DNA of 64,000 nucleotides from Corylus avellana (lineage: Eukaryota; Streptophyta; Magnoliopsida; Fagales; Betulaceae), in NCBI RefSeq assembly GCF_901000735.1, contig NC_081545.1:22970134-23034133 (forward strand), written 5' to 3'. A model generated the notes under the pieces. It saw nothing but the letters and a program-made list of their open reading frames with translations, was not told the origin of the DNA and did not search any database. The stretch's first letter is position 1. Every line of letters begins with the position of its first letter. Shown one piece after another: positions 10,065 through 21,700 of the stretch. The translations under genes and the position numbers were made by a program.

Positions 10065-10970
10065 ATTTAACTTTGTTTCACGAGTATATATAGATTTATA
10101 TTGAGTTTTAGCTCAATAAAAATTTGAACTTTATTTATTTATGTATTTTTTTAAATTTTGCGATCCCTATAATTAACGACATTATCATTTGGGAGAGTAA
10201 TTCTATAAACTGTTATTTAACACTTCAATCCCTCTGAAATATTAAGAGAGTTTACGCCATCAATTATCTTCACACTTTTGAGTTCGAATGTTGCACAATA
10301 TCATCGTTCTTGATATATTTGTTTTCTATTTTTTACTCATTTTTTGTCCATTTCCATATAATATATCGACAAATCCACAATTGAATGGAACCACATGTAA
10401 GTCGTCAGGTTTAATGGCAGATATGCAAAAATAAAAAATAAAAAATAAAAAATAATAAATAATAATAAAAAATTAAAATTAAAATTAAAAAATTAAAAAA
10501 TTAATGTGTAACACTTCTCAAAAGAAAATTTATTTCACACCACTATATATATGATAATTTAAGAAAAATATGGCATTTATTTTTTTTTAGAAGTGTAATA
10601 CCATTAGGTTTTTTTTATTTTTAATTAAGAATGTATTGACAATATTAGGTTAGGATAGGATAATGGTGTCATCATGTGATATATAATATTATTCTTTTGA
10701 GAAGAGTAATATTACATGCTATACTATTATCCTACCTCTATCTACTTGTACTCTCATCTGCTTTTGAATTGGCCTTAGCTAAAAATAAAAATTTAAGGAC
10801 ACTTTCATAGCAACACAGTGAGATAGAGATAAGATGTGGTGAAGAAGGGTTGATTTTTAATGTCACATTTTTAATTGTTTGACATTAATATAACTTCTTA
10901 CTAAACATTATAGTAAAAACATTGCAAATTTGAGGAATAAGATAGATTTATGTCCGCCTCAAGACAATGA
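10065..10970. other. AT-rich sequence, no gene
   Basis: Includes an A-rich low-complexity block at 10425-10505 built of 'aaaaat' units. No frame with recognisable protein. It would be intron or flank of the candidate exon at 9873. Confidence 0.4.
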
Positions 10971-11144
10971 GAGAGACTTCACAATTACCAAGCTTGGGTT
11001 GTGGTGCATACAAGAAGGGAAGCAAATATGGCGGAATATACTTTGACAAAGGCGGTGGTCCAAACATTTATAGAGAAAATTTGGATGGGCGATTATCCTG
11101 AATTTCTTCATGACAATATAATCACTAATAGTTGTAATATTTGA
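10971..11144 (+). pseudogene. LINE ORF2 C-terminal tail (end of RNase H), 5'-truncated
   Basis: Reading from 10971 gives a frame with the usual end of a plant LINE RNase H domain: 'WVVVHTRREANMAEYTLTKA' followed by a Trp-containing tail, 'KIWMGDYPEFL', and a stop at 11142-11144. The 'RREAN.AAH.LAK' pattern is typical of these domains. The sequence then runs into 'tgatttattataaatgaataaatgag', as in the LINE tails at 35388 and 49942. Only about 58 codons remain, so this is a short 5'-truncated insertion. Confidence 0.75.
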
Positions 11145-11338
11145 TTTATTATAAATGAATAAATGAGATTTCACTTTTAAAAAAATACCACAAAGCGGGA
11201 AGAATGTAACATGCGGCATGAGTGTCGAATGCCCTTGCTTCAAGTTATTGAGGGCCACGAGTCTTTCACTATGACTTACACACGAGCACATGGGAACTCT
11301 TTTAGGCTCGATTGTTCTAGTTAGTTAATGCATAATAA

Positions 11339-11837
11339 GGGTGCGTTTGGGAGTGCGTTTTTAAAAAAATAATCTGCGATTTTAAACCAAATCGCAATTT
11401 TAGGGTGTTTGGGATTGCGATTTTAAAAACGCAAATTTTAAAATCGCAAAAGAATTTGCAATTTCCATAAGCTGATTAGAGGGTGCTTATTTGAAAAAGT
11501 GCGAATTTAAAACAAAATCACGATTTCTATTAAAAAGATATTTTGCGCAATAGTTATCTTTTTAGAACGGGAATGAAAAAAAATACCAAGAATACCCACC
11601 TAAAATATATTAAAACCCTTATTTTCTCTTTTTTTTTTTTTTTTTTTTTTCATCCTCTCTGTCTTGTTCATCCTTATTGGTAATTTGGTCATGAAACCCC
11701 AATTATATGCTAATGTTATCCAAACACTTAATTGATAAAAAAAGTACTTTTTAGTATGTTTTACCAAACACCTGTGCGATTTTAAAAACGCAATTTTTAA
11801 AATTGCACTTATTGAAATCACATTCTCAAACGGGCCT
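11339..11837. mobile_element. Tourist/Harbinger-like MITE, about 500 bp
   Basis: The left end gggtgcgtttgggagtgcg and right end cacattctcaaacgggcct are imperfect inverted repeats (about 14 of 20 positions). TAA flanks both sides (11336-11338 and 11838-11840), fitting the 3-bp TWA target of PIF/Harbinger elements. The interior has repeated 'gcgattttaaaaacgcaa' blocks near both ends and a poly(T) run at 11631-11650. No transposase. Confidence 0.65.
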
Positions 11838-12260
11838 TAAGTCTCAGAATTCAAATTATAAAATAATAATAATAATAATAATATTAATATTAATGTCTTA
11901 GAATTCTCTATAGTAATGTTTGGAGTCTTTTTTATATTGTCTTTTTAAAATTGATGTGATTTTAAAATTACTATTAAATTTATTATAAATTATTGTTGTA
12001 TTTTAATATCAATTTTGAAAGCACACAAAAAAAAAAAAAAACATTAAAATAACATTTAGCACATATATGATATTTCTTTCTTTAGAAATTTTTCTTCGTT
12101 TGATTTCTATGACCATATTTGATTTCTTTCTTTTCAAAAGGTTATGGTTATCTTGGAAAGTAAGAGTTAAAAAACCATTATTTAATTTAAATTATATATG
12201 CTCACTATTTGACTACAAGAATTGCCCATTATTGACTTTTCTTATTGTGCTCCGTGTCAC
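11838..12260. other. AT-rich intergenic sequence
   Basis: Short (ATA)n and poly(A) runs. No gene recognised. Confidence 0.4.
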
Positions 12261-12265
12261 AGTCA

Positions 12266-12648
12266 CAGGGTTCAGCTCGCAAGTTAGTACCACAACCAAT
12301 ACTAACTACTAGAACATCCCACATATACCCTCACAGAAATCCACAATTCTCGAAAACGCCCTCACACCCAATTGAGATTCCACTCGACTGTACAGCCTAC
12401 AACTTCACACGGAGCTGCCCTTCGAACTACCCAACCTCCTTCCATCCAGAAGAAGATCCTGACCGTCCATCACCCCCACTTGTCCAGAGTACTTCCGTTG
12501 GATCTATGAAGATCTTCGTCCCTGGGCCCACACAGGGATCACGAGGGACATGGTGGACAGCCTAAGAGGGAAGTACAATTTTAGATTTGTTATAGATGAG
12601 TTTCTGCAAACCACCCGTGACAATTTCTCTTGCACCGACACAGTTTGA
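12266..12648 (+). pseudogene. O-glucosyltransferase Rumi-like (DUF821/CAP10 family) fragment, frameshifted
   Basis: The first frame gives 'IPLDCTAYNFTRSCPSNYPT' (about 12380-12440) and then 'HPEEDPDRPSPP'. After a one-base deletion near 12480 a second frame continues with 'CPEYFRWIYEDLRPWAHTGI' and 'TRDMVD', ending 'YNFRFVI' and stopping at 12646-12648. The Cys-Pro-x-Tyr-Phe-Arg-Trp-Ile and Asp-Leu-x-Pro-Trp blocks are characteristic of plant Rumi-like O-glucosyltransferases, which are Golgi or ER membrane enzymes. Only the region before the catalytic core survives, and the end diverges after 'FRFVI'. No signal anchor or downstream exons were found, so it is a dead fragment. Confidence 0.8.
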
Positions 12649-13582
12649 GTCTGGTCCACTTATACATGAGATTGAATTATTGGTCATCATGGTCTCACAA
12701 TGCAAGGATTCAATTTTCCTTTTCTGGTTGAACAAGTGATGAGGAAAGGATGAGAGCTTTTAATTTTTGGGTAATTTTTGTTCTCGAATCGAGGAATGAG
12801 ATTTCCTTCATTATTTTTCTCCATTACTCACGTGGGCTTTTATTTGGTAAAGCCAGATGTATATCCAATGGGTTCCATCTGTCATCGTGCACATTAATTA
12901 TCAATCGTAATCTACATATGTGATCGTGACCATTAGATTCATTGTACAAAAGTGGGCTCAATGGTATTTAAAACACCATATAATTGTCACTTAAATTGGT
13001 GCAAGACAGCTATATTCTATTTACCACGATGGACGGTTGAGATTCACTTCATCAAAACTCCAACGGTTCAGATTAGTTACGAAATGCGTGTATAGAAAAC
13101 CATGAAATGCTGGACTGTCAGGGAGGAAAATAATTGTAACGTGGGCGTATTTTGTTGAAATCAGGCAAACGTGTCATCCTGTCTTAACCAGAGGTGTTTG
13201 ATCATTTATATGAAAGTGAGTTTTCCTTTGATTGATGCACGGGTGCCTTATTGGATGATGAAATTGTCACGGGTGAGGGTAGATATTAGTGGATTACAGC
13301 TATCAAGCATTTACTAAGAAATATGTATATGGTGTAACAAAAATACTGTAAGCTTGTCTTGTTTGATTTAATCTGACGAGTAATATTAAATATTGAAAAC
13401 ATATATATATAATCAATGGACCATATTGAACCAACACTTCAGATCTAAGTAGAAACAGCCACGTAGGATAAACTTTTGCTAAAACGAATCAAACCGTTAA
13501 TATTTAAAATTTAATTATTTTTTCAAATCCAACGGTTGCAAATAAGAGAACCCAAATTTAACCTATATCTATCACCTCTTAA
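12649..13582. other. Intergenic sequence, no gene seen
   Basis: No recognisable coding content on either strand. The 12880-13530 part has 'ccaacggttcag' type motifs like the first 500 bases of the window. It could be promoter-like DNA for the GC-rich island that follows. Confidence 0.35.
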
Positions 13583-13843
13583 CTCTCCATTCTCTCGACT
13601 CTCCTCTCAATCTCCACCATCCTCCTCGCCTCCTTTCTCTGTTGCCGCTCCTACCACTCCCCCAGTGCCCCCAACAGCAACCACCACCACCACTGCAGCA
13701 ACCTCACACCTCGACGCCTGGCTGAAGCTGAACGGCTCGTGCCTGGTTTCCAGGAACTTGCCGCTGCCAACCCCGCTGTCCACGCCGCTCTTGGAGGTCG
13801 TTTCACTCTCGCAGTACGCCGCGGATCGGAGGCGGAGGAGGTA
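13583..13843 (+). other. GC-rich first-exon-like island, open in one frame but without ATG
   Basis: After a stop at 13580-13582, one frame stays open for about 87 codons. It encodes a hydrophobic stretch (ISTILLASFLCC), a His/Ser/Pro-rich linker and an Ala-rich segment including 'AEAERLVPGFQELAAANPAV' and 'GGRFTLAVRRG'. It ends at gag-gag-GTA-TAA. This looks more protein-like than the alternative frame (TTG start at 13536), but it lacks an ATG, so either the start was lost or it begins in an upstream exon. I do not recognise the family. The T-rich DNA after 13850 resembles a plant intron. Confidence 0.3.
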
Positions 13844-15213
13844 TAAGATTTGTGGGTTTTTCTTTTCTTTTTGGGTTATTTTTTTCTCCGCCTCTTCTTG
13901 GGTGGTGGGTGGTTTGGGGTTTTGCCGTTTGATGTGTTTGTTTGGTTGCCCAGAAAATATTGGGTGGATTTCTTAAAGTTAGGCTAATTTTATGGTTGGG
14001 ACCAATTTTGGGTGGGTCGAGATTCCTTGTAACTGTGAGAGGTTCTTGATTGCGTATGATTAATTGTTGATTTAATTTGCAGTTCACAATAATCTTGCTG
14101 GTGAGACATTTCTTTGCTGTGTTTACAAAAAAAAAAAAAAAAAAAAAAAAAAGGTCGAGCTCGAGCAAAATAGACGAGCACGAGCTCGAGCTCGAGCTCG
14201 AACAGGGTTCAGACCCTATCGAGCCAAGGTAAGGTAAGGATTTTTCCCCTTTTAATTGTTCTGATTTGAGAAGTAAATTTAGGGTTTATATGAAGATTTA
14301 CATTGTAGTTTAAATTGAGTTGAGTTATAAAGGTTTGAAGGTTATGCTGGCTGTTGGACGATTATTATTGGTATCGAGTGGGTGTTTAAGAAAAGATTAC
14401 ATTTTTTATCCGTAGTTCACGTTTTTTCTTGCTTAATATTTCAATTTTTGGCCTTTGTTTCTGAGTAATTTATTGTCTTGTTGATTTTGGTCTTTGGGTT
14501 TTTGATTCCCTTGATTAGTTTTTTAGAGTTTATGGTGGAATTTTTTGCAATTCCATACTTTGTGGAGTTGTTGATTACAACTCTTTCCCCATATTTATCC
14601 CTTGTTCGGCTCAAGCTTAGTGAGAAAGAGATTAGCTGATAGAGTAGAATAACAATGAGATATGATTCAGCTAGAATGGTTCGTTTTGTGTTATATAATG
14701 TCAAGTATAAAACCTATGTGAAACTTTTTTTATTCTCCAGAGTTCAAGTTTCTTCTTTTTGTATTTCAATTTTGTTTTGGGTTTGATTTGTTGGGTATGC
14801 AGATAAGGTTTTGAACATCACAAATTGTTGGTTCTGTTTTTATTTATTTTTTTTCTATTTTCTTTGGCACGATGTGTTTTGATTTTGGTATGTTAGATTG
14901 GTTCTTTTAGCAATTTTGTTGTGATTGGTGTGATTTGTTGTGAATTTATTTGAAATAAATGTTTTTGTTGATTTGGGTCTCGTGAGGACATCATTTTCAG
15001 ACCTGATCTGTTAATGTAATTATTTTTTTTGATGCATGTTATGAGAAATGGAGGTTTGCAATCTAAATGAATTGGTGTATGCTTTTTTTGTTTTTATTGG
15101 CAATTCCTCTATTGGCAATCCCTTGTTCGGCTTTTGTTGGGAATTTTGAGTTTCTCATCTGGGTCCTCATTTCTGTTGTTAATAATTGATTTCTATGTCA
15201 ACACAAGACACAT
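13844..15213. other. T-rich, intron-like sequence
   Basis: Continuous T-rich DNA without coding potential. It contains a poly(A) run at about 14128-14152 followed directly by a GAGCTCG-rich remnant (14153-14216) related to the hAT-like element termini. No exon recognised. Confidence 0.4.
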
Positions 15214-15487
15214 CAGCCTTGTTTGTTAACCCCCTCCCCTTCCCCTGGTCATGATTTATGTGAAAAAGAATGAGAATAATGTTTGGTATAGAAAAGTGAA
15301 AAAGTGATATTAAAAAGTGGAAAAGTTTTGTTTTGTAGTGAATTTTTTATTTGAATAGTAGTAAAAAGTGAATGTTGTGATATAAAAAGTAAAAAAGGTG
15401 AAATTGTTTTGATGTTGATTTTTTTTTTGGAAAAAGAAAGTGAATAGTATTGAGGAGAGGAAAAAGTGTTTATAACAAACATAGCCG
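15214..15487. mobile_element. MITE with TTTGTTAA-type termini
   Basis: The left end reads cagccttgtttgttaacccc and the complement of the right end reads cggctatgtttgttataaac, an imperfect inverted repeat of about 20 bases. The interior has many 'aaaaagtgaa' strings. A probable relative lies at 49977-50241. No clear target duplication was identified. Confidence 0.5.
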
Positions 15488-16858
15488 TCATTTTATAGCC
15501 TTCTTTCTTTGACTTGGATATATTTGACGCCCTTGACTTGTGTGTGGCTTGATAAATGCAATTTGTTCAATTTGTTTCTATTTGTAAGTGAATTTTCTTC
15601 TACAAATGAATTGTTGGATTGTTGACTTATTAGCTTCCACTTTCCTTGCTAGGCTTGATTCTTTCCCACATTGGTTTGATATCTTAGTTGTAGATGAGTC
15701 GTCCGCATGAGCCGTGTGAACTATGATATCTTGATATGGACTAATTTTGATTCAGAAAATCGAATATTTTCTGTCCTTGTTGAATTTTTAATGCAAGTAT
15801 TAAAACAATATCAATCATAAAAAATAATTTGTGTTAAATATTTTATTATTAATTTCTCTTATAATTATTTGTTAGTGGTTGAGTTCAAATTATGTCTGTG
15901 CTATTTGGATTTTGATTTTTGGTTGTTTCCTAGCATTAGACCATTTTTAGCAACTCTCATGTCTAATAATCTTTTTTTTTAGTCTCCTTATCATAAATAA
16001 ATGTATTATTTATATGTTTTATTCCTCTGTTTTTTTTCTTTTCTAGGTTCACATAAAATTTTTAAATCTCCAATCGTTATCGGCCATATCATCTCCATTG
16101 GCTTTGTTACCTTTTAAGGTAAATTTACTTAACGCCTCTTTTATAATTAGTAATCCTTTTTGCCGTTTTATTTTGAACCTGAATTTTCTACAAAACCATT
16201 TTATCTATGTTATGATCTCTGTTTGATTTTTTTTTTCTTTAGTGTAAAATGTAAATCTATGATCGTTTTGGTAGTCTTTGGCTACAAAGGAGATCCAAAG
16301 TGAAATATGCAATAATTTGTGAGCCCTAATGTATGTTGCAAATTTATTTCTCTCTCACATGCAATGTGATTGTGAATCTTAGGATCTAGCTTTAATTGAA
16401 AGCATGGGCTTGATTATTGTTTCGATTAAATATAGGAGAACTCAAAGTAGGGGAATATGTGTAGCTGATTTTTGCTAATGACTTGGCTTATCCATTGTGC
16501 ATGTTTCTTTTGTTTCGTCGGACATTTAATTTAGGGTTTGATTTGGTATTTGTGTAGAGTATTATTATCTTATTATAGAGTGTAGGGATAAATAGAAAGA
16601 CCTCTTGGCTCTTTGCGGCTATTATGGAATAATTTTATTGTTGAATGATGGTGATCTCTTAGCTATTGGTTTTTCTTATTCTTGAGACGGGTTACCTTAT
16701 TGCAATTTCAAAATTATTTCCAGCTTGGTGTTGAGTAATAATGTGCTCTCCTAGCTGCTAATATGTCCATTTTAAAATGTTGAAAATCTTAGTTTGGTGA
16801 ATTGTTAATAGAACAAAAATATGCCATATGTTTTTCTCTCACAATTATAGTTATAGTG
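15488..16858. other. T-rich, intron-like sequence
   Basis: No coding frame recognised. T-rich composition continues that of 13850-15200. Confidence 0.35.
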
Positions 16859-16936
16859 TTATGTACTCCCAGTGTACTTTGGAGCGCCTTTACGCTTTTT
16901 AATAAAACAGTTTATTACTTATCAAAAAAAAAAAGA
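16859..16936 (+). mobile_element. Extremely short LINE 3'-end insertion (78 bp)
   Basis: The sequence 'gtgtactttggagcgccttt' to 'taataaaacagtttattact' followed by 'tatcaaaaaaaaaaa' is a typical plant LINE 3' end. It is flanked by agttatagtg at 16849-16858 and 16937-16946, a 10-bp target duplication. It is a severe 5' truncation. Confidence 0.65.
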
Positions 16937-17068
16937 AGTTATAGTGATACATAACACAGGGAACTAAGCACGTGCATTGCATATGCCATACCAACTAGTA
17001 TTCTTGAAAAATCTGCATGGTTGTTTAGTCACTTTTGGTTCTTATTTGCTGAGATCTCATCCTCAAAA

Positions 17069-17630
17069 CATTTTGAAATATAGAAGTATTTTTAAAATCT
17101 TCGCTTTGAACAAACTAGAACAAGCATTAAAGTGTTTTGTAATCTATACATGCATGTCCATATAAAATTTCATAATGTGTGTAGGTATCAAGCTCTTAGT
17201 GTTTTTCATGCATTATGATCCTCCTCAAGCACTCGAAGATGAGTATGATGGACCCTTAAGTTCAAAGTTTGTGTAAGTGAACACTTCAACTAAAAAACAT
17301 ACACTCCAATGTTCAAAAAATTAATTTTACCATATTAATAAATTTGATTGTCTTGTTTTATGAATATATAGGATCGACTTTAAAGACTATGCCGATTTTT
17401 GTTTCAAAAGTTTTGGCGATCGAGTCAAGCTATGGGTGACAATGAACGAACCCATTGCGTTATGTGTCAGTGGCTACAGTACGTCAAATTTTCCACTAGG
17501 AAGATGTTCGAGTTACGTCGCAAATTGCACTGCAGCTGGTAACTCCGCTACTCCTTACATTGTCGGCCATAACTTGCTTCTTGCTCATGCAGCCGCCGTG
17601 AAATTATACAAGGACAACTATCAGGTAAAA
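17069..17630 (+). pseudogene. GH1 beta-glucosidase fragment, left arm of palindrome
   Basis: Two exons of a glycoside hydrolase family 1 enzyme are readable. About 17183-17273 gives '[19 protein letters not shown]' up to a GTAAGTG donor. About 17372-17624 gives 'DFKDYADFCFKSFGDRVKLW', then 'VTMNEP' and, further on, 'GRCSSYVANCTAAGNSAT', 'PYIVGHNLLLAHAA' and 'KLYKDNYQ', followed by GTAAAA. The NEP motif carries the acid/base Glu of GH1. A codon is missing between SAT and PYIV (Glu is present in the other arm). The N- and C-terminal parts of the enzyme, including the nucleophile region, are absent. The arm ends exactly where its inverted copy begins. Confidence 0.88.
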
Positions 17631-18195
17631 ATTTATCTGGTAGTTGGCCTTGTATAATTTCATAGTGGCTGCATGAGCAAGAAGCAAGTTATGGCCGACA
17701 ATGTAAGGTTCAGTAGCGGAGTTACCAGCTGCAGTGCAATTTGCGACGCAACTCGAACATCTTCCAAGTGGAAAATTTGACGTACTGTAGCCACTGACAC
17801 ATAACGCAATGGGTTCATTCATTGTCACCCATAGCTTGACTCGATCGCCAAAACTTTTGAAACAAAAATCGGCATAGTCTTTAAAGTCAGTCCTATATAT
17901 TCATAAAACAAGACAATCAAATTTATTAATATGGTAAAATTAATTTTTTGAACATTGGCGTGTATGTTTTTTAGTTGAAGTGTTCACTTACACAAACTTG
18001 GAACTTAAGGGTCCATCATACTCATCTTCGAGTGCTTGAGGAGGATCATAGTGCATGAGAAATACTAAGGGCTTGATACCTACACACAATATGAAATTTT
18101 ATAAGGACATGCATGTATAGATTACAAAACATTTTAATGCTTGTTCTAGTTTGTTCCAAGCGAAGATTTTAAAAATATTTCTATATTTCAAAATG
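17631..18195 (-). pseudogene. GH1 beta-glucosidase fragment, right arm (inverted copy)
   Basis: The minus strand repeats the left arm, both exons and the intron between them. This arm keeps 'SATEPYIVGHN' and '[15 protein letters not shown]', closer to the usual GH1 pattern than the left arm, which has GIKLLVFFMHYD. Differences are scattered single substitutions and a few short indels, about 95% identity by eye. Both arms end together: left at cattttgaaatatag (17069), right at ctatatttcaaaatg (18195). Neither arm can make an enzyme, but a transcript across both would fold into a hairpin of about 560 bp. Confidence 0.88.
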
Positions 18196-18715
18196 AGTAG
18201 TGATAGAAGTTACACCGGTGTGCGTAAACAGTAACGCACGCGGGTGACGTGGCATGTGCCACGTCGTTTGCCCCAATTAAAAAAAAAAGAAATTCAAAAT
18301 CTGAAACACGTTCGTCCCAGGCCATTTCCCCACAAACCCATGTTCCCTCCACCTAGATTCTCTCTCCACTAACATCGGCGCTGTGATCTCCTCTCCCCCA
18401 CCGTCACAGCCGCCGACCGACCCATTTTCCCTCTCCTCCTCACTCTTCACACGCAGCTCTCTCTCTCTCCCCTGACCTTCCTCCTCTGCCCACCACTATC
18501 TACTTCCGGCAACGAGGGCCACTTGTTCACCACCATCGGCAACACCCACCCACGGAATCAACTCCAAATCCGGCGACGACGCCCACCGAACTCCAGCCGC
18601 GGACCGCCACCGAAAACGCCTAGCATCCAAGATCTTGCCAGCCGAATGCCACGCACGGCACCAGCTCAGAGGCTTGTTTTGTCAAGATCCATTTTTTGCA
18701 ACTGATTTGGTGAGT
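18196..18715 (+). other. GC-rich 5'-leader-like region
   Basis: After a short 'gtgacgtggcatgtgccacgtc' inverted motif (18243-18264), 18300-18700 is rich in CT and CCG blocks, unlike its neighbours. It ends near a possible donor, gatttgGTGAGTG, at 18708-18714, followed by T-rich intron-like DNA. A 60-codon ATG frame at 18523 (Pro/Arg-rich) shows no known domain. It could be the 5' leader of a plus-strand transcript. No downstream coding exons were recognised. Confidence 0.3.
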
Positions 18716-21700
18716 GAAATTTTGAAATGTGATTTTTGTGGGTTGTGTTTGTGCACGGCACCAGATCATTGCTAGATTCTCTGTGGGTGACGAATTGTTT
18801 CTTTGTGGGTTCTCTGTTTTAGTGATGAATTGTTTCTCTGCTTCTCTCTGCACCCAACACCCACAATCTTTGGGTTTTCGATTTTTTGTGTGTTTTTAGC
18901 TCAAATCTCTGTTTTAGTAATGAACTCTACTCTCTTGCCTGCTATGCACACCTTGTGTTCGGCAAAATGCCTAACCGACATTTTTGAGATATGAATTTCA
19001 ATTCATGTTTTAAAATGCTCTTGCTAAATACCTATGGTGTTTAGTGGTGCAGGGGACTCAGCTGCATTTGTTATTCTGGTTAATATTTGGAGGGTTTTTC
19101 TTCTTGTTGCTTTTGGGTCTTGTGTTATATTTTTTGCATATTTAGATTGTCATTGGTAATTAAGCTATTTGTTTAGCCTTTTATTTTATTTTATTTTTTT
19201 AAATGTTGTGTTATGTTCTTCTGTGCTTGAAGGTTCTTGTTTGTTCAGTTTTTCTTGGGATGGTGTTTTGGATTTATTAGGTTTTAGTTATCTGGTTTTC
19301 TTAAATTGGGGGTTGATGTAGGTGATTGTTATTCGGTTTTGGCTGTTTTTATTGTTTGGTTGCATCTGGTTTTTTTATTTTTTTATTTTTTAAGCTTGGA
19401 AAGCCATGATTCAAGTTCATATGTAAAACAAAAAGGAGTGGAACAATGGATTCGGTGAATGAAAAGAGAATGAGATTTTTTATTTTGGGGGCTTTGTTTA
19501 ATTGGTTTGGTGTTAATTTTTAGTATTTGATATATTTAAAACGTAAATCAACATATACTTGGGTTCTTGTATTCTGATTTTTTATTTATTTTATTTTTAT
19601 TTATTCATAATCTATGTTTGTGACGGAAAGCATAGTGATGATGCTTTACTTATTTTGATTTTCCTTGCTAACGCCTCTAATCAAATTTATTTTTAGTTTC
19701 GACATTATGCGGAATCAGTTTGTTTGCGTCCTATAGGAGAGCTACAAAAGAATCTAGACTATCTTGAACTCATTGTTTATTGGGTGGCTGAAAAATTTGA
19801 GAAAAGGGGTCAAAAATTATATGCATGTCATTCGAGATTTTCAAAAGTCAAGTTTAATTAGCCTACATGGTTGTGTTAGGCTGAGTTCACTGGAACACCA
19901 TACTTCTTTTTCATGTAAAATGCTGAAAATTCTTAACTTTACATCCTAATTCAAATGGATTTTCAAGAAATATGAACAAATAGAAAGTAAAATGCTTGAG
20001 AATGTCAAAAATCGAGCCTAACTTTATACTTTTCTCAGAAGCCAAAAGGCTCTATTGGGTGTTCAACGAAGGCTTTTAATAAAATGCATAGTTAATATGC
20101 TGAGAATTAAATGGAAGGATTGGCACTTTGGTTGATTTTGCATGTGATATTTTAGGCATTTGTTTGCATTTCTCAATATGATGATGAATGTCTCTGTGAT
20201 GTTTATTAGAAATAAGCATTTTTTTTCAGTGCCTGGATGAAAATGTTTGGGTACTATACGATTGAATTGGGGCCCGACTTATGTGGTGTTTAGACGCAAT
20301 GTTTCTAGGTTTGTTTTTGTAGACCTTGTTTTTGCAGAATCTATGCATGTTTGTAATGCTTATGTATTTTTTGCATAATGGTATTGGAGATGAACTGAGA
20401 TTCTAGTATTGTCTTGGTTGGTGTTTTTAATTAGATTGTACATATGAATAGATTATGTCTGCATTATCAAATAGCAAAGGTTACATTTGTGTGGGCATTG
20501 ATCTTTAATTGTTTGATGTGTATGATCAGGAAGCATCATTCAAGAACTTGGTTGTTTTAGTTTAAATTTTCCATTTTTTCTAGTGGGTATGGTTTATTTT
20601 CGTGGGTTCTGACCCAATTTCATGTGATTCTTGATCTGGGTTTTGAGAATTATTGCTTGATCCGGATGTTTAGGTGGTAAATGCTTCCAGTTTTGGTGAA
20701 ACGGGACGGGTGGAAATTTCCTACAATCAGAATATTTGCTTTTCCAGAGGGATGTTGAAGTTTGCATTTGGAATTTATTGAATGGAACTAGTATTAGTGT
20801 CTGAAATTTCCGGGTGGAAATTTCACTTGAGATTTTTTTGTTGTTGATGTTTGTCATTGGTGTTTTTGTTTTTGTATTCCATATGTTTGATGAAATTTCC
20901 ATGAGATTTTGTTGTTGTTGATGTTTGTGTTATTGCTGCTACACGCACAATCTTTGGGTTTAATTATGCTTATTTAAAGGGTTACTGCAAGATTTGGCTC
21001 AATAATTAAACATGATCCTGGCATAGTTGGCAGGCAAAGTTTCAAGAAGAAAGGACATGAGGGAGCACATTAATTCATTTAACTTACATGTAAAACGTTA
21101 CATAACTTGTGTGTCTGATCTTTCCTTTGATGACTTTAGCCCATTTCTTTTTTGAACTATATAAAGAACCTTTATGTTAGTATCTCTTTAGATCAGAATT
21201 ATAATTTTTGCACAGGGCCTCATCATGGTTGTAACTGCTTCAGTGTTGGTATTTAGTAAGGCCAACAAGGATTGAGTTACCTTTGTAAGTTGGGCTTGTC
21301 TATGGTTTTGGCATGCAAACTTTATGTATCATTTTTTTGCGAGGTCATACTTTGCATTTAGTTTTTTTTGGCGTATAATATTTGATACCTTATTAGAATG
21401 TCACCAAAGAATCATACATAGTTGGAATTTCCAGCATTTCTCGTAAAAAGCATATAGATTTTAAGGGAATTAGTAAAATTTCCACACATTATGTATGATC
21501 CTAACCCATTTCCAGTGCATAATAGTTGAAATTTCCCACACCACATAATTTCTTGAACAAACTATGGTCATAGTAATATATTTAGTGTTACCATTTAGAT
21601 TCTGTGTTGTAATCGCCGCTAGTACTATGCCCTATTTTCAGCTTACAATTGAGATTCATGAGTGCCTATGTACTCTTTCTCATGCTTTGCATTTTTCATT

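Larger units (their letters stand above)
17069..18195. repeat. Spacerless 1.13-kb palindrome
   Basis: The two arms meet at 17630/17631 with no loop: aactatcaggtaaaa runs directly into its near-complement atttatctggtagtt. Arm lengths are 562 and 565 bases. Confidence 0.9.

Noticed and set aside
13803..14168. 121-codon minus-strand frame
   Set aside because: It begins in a poly(A)/poly(T) run (Phe string) and opposes the GC-rich island. No conserved motif.
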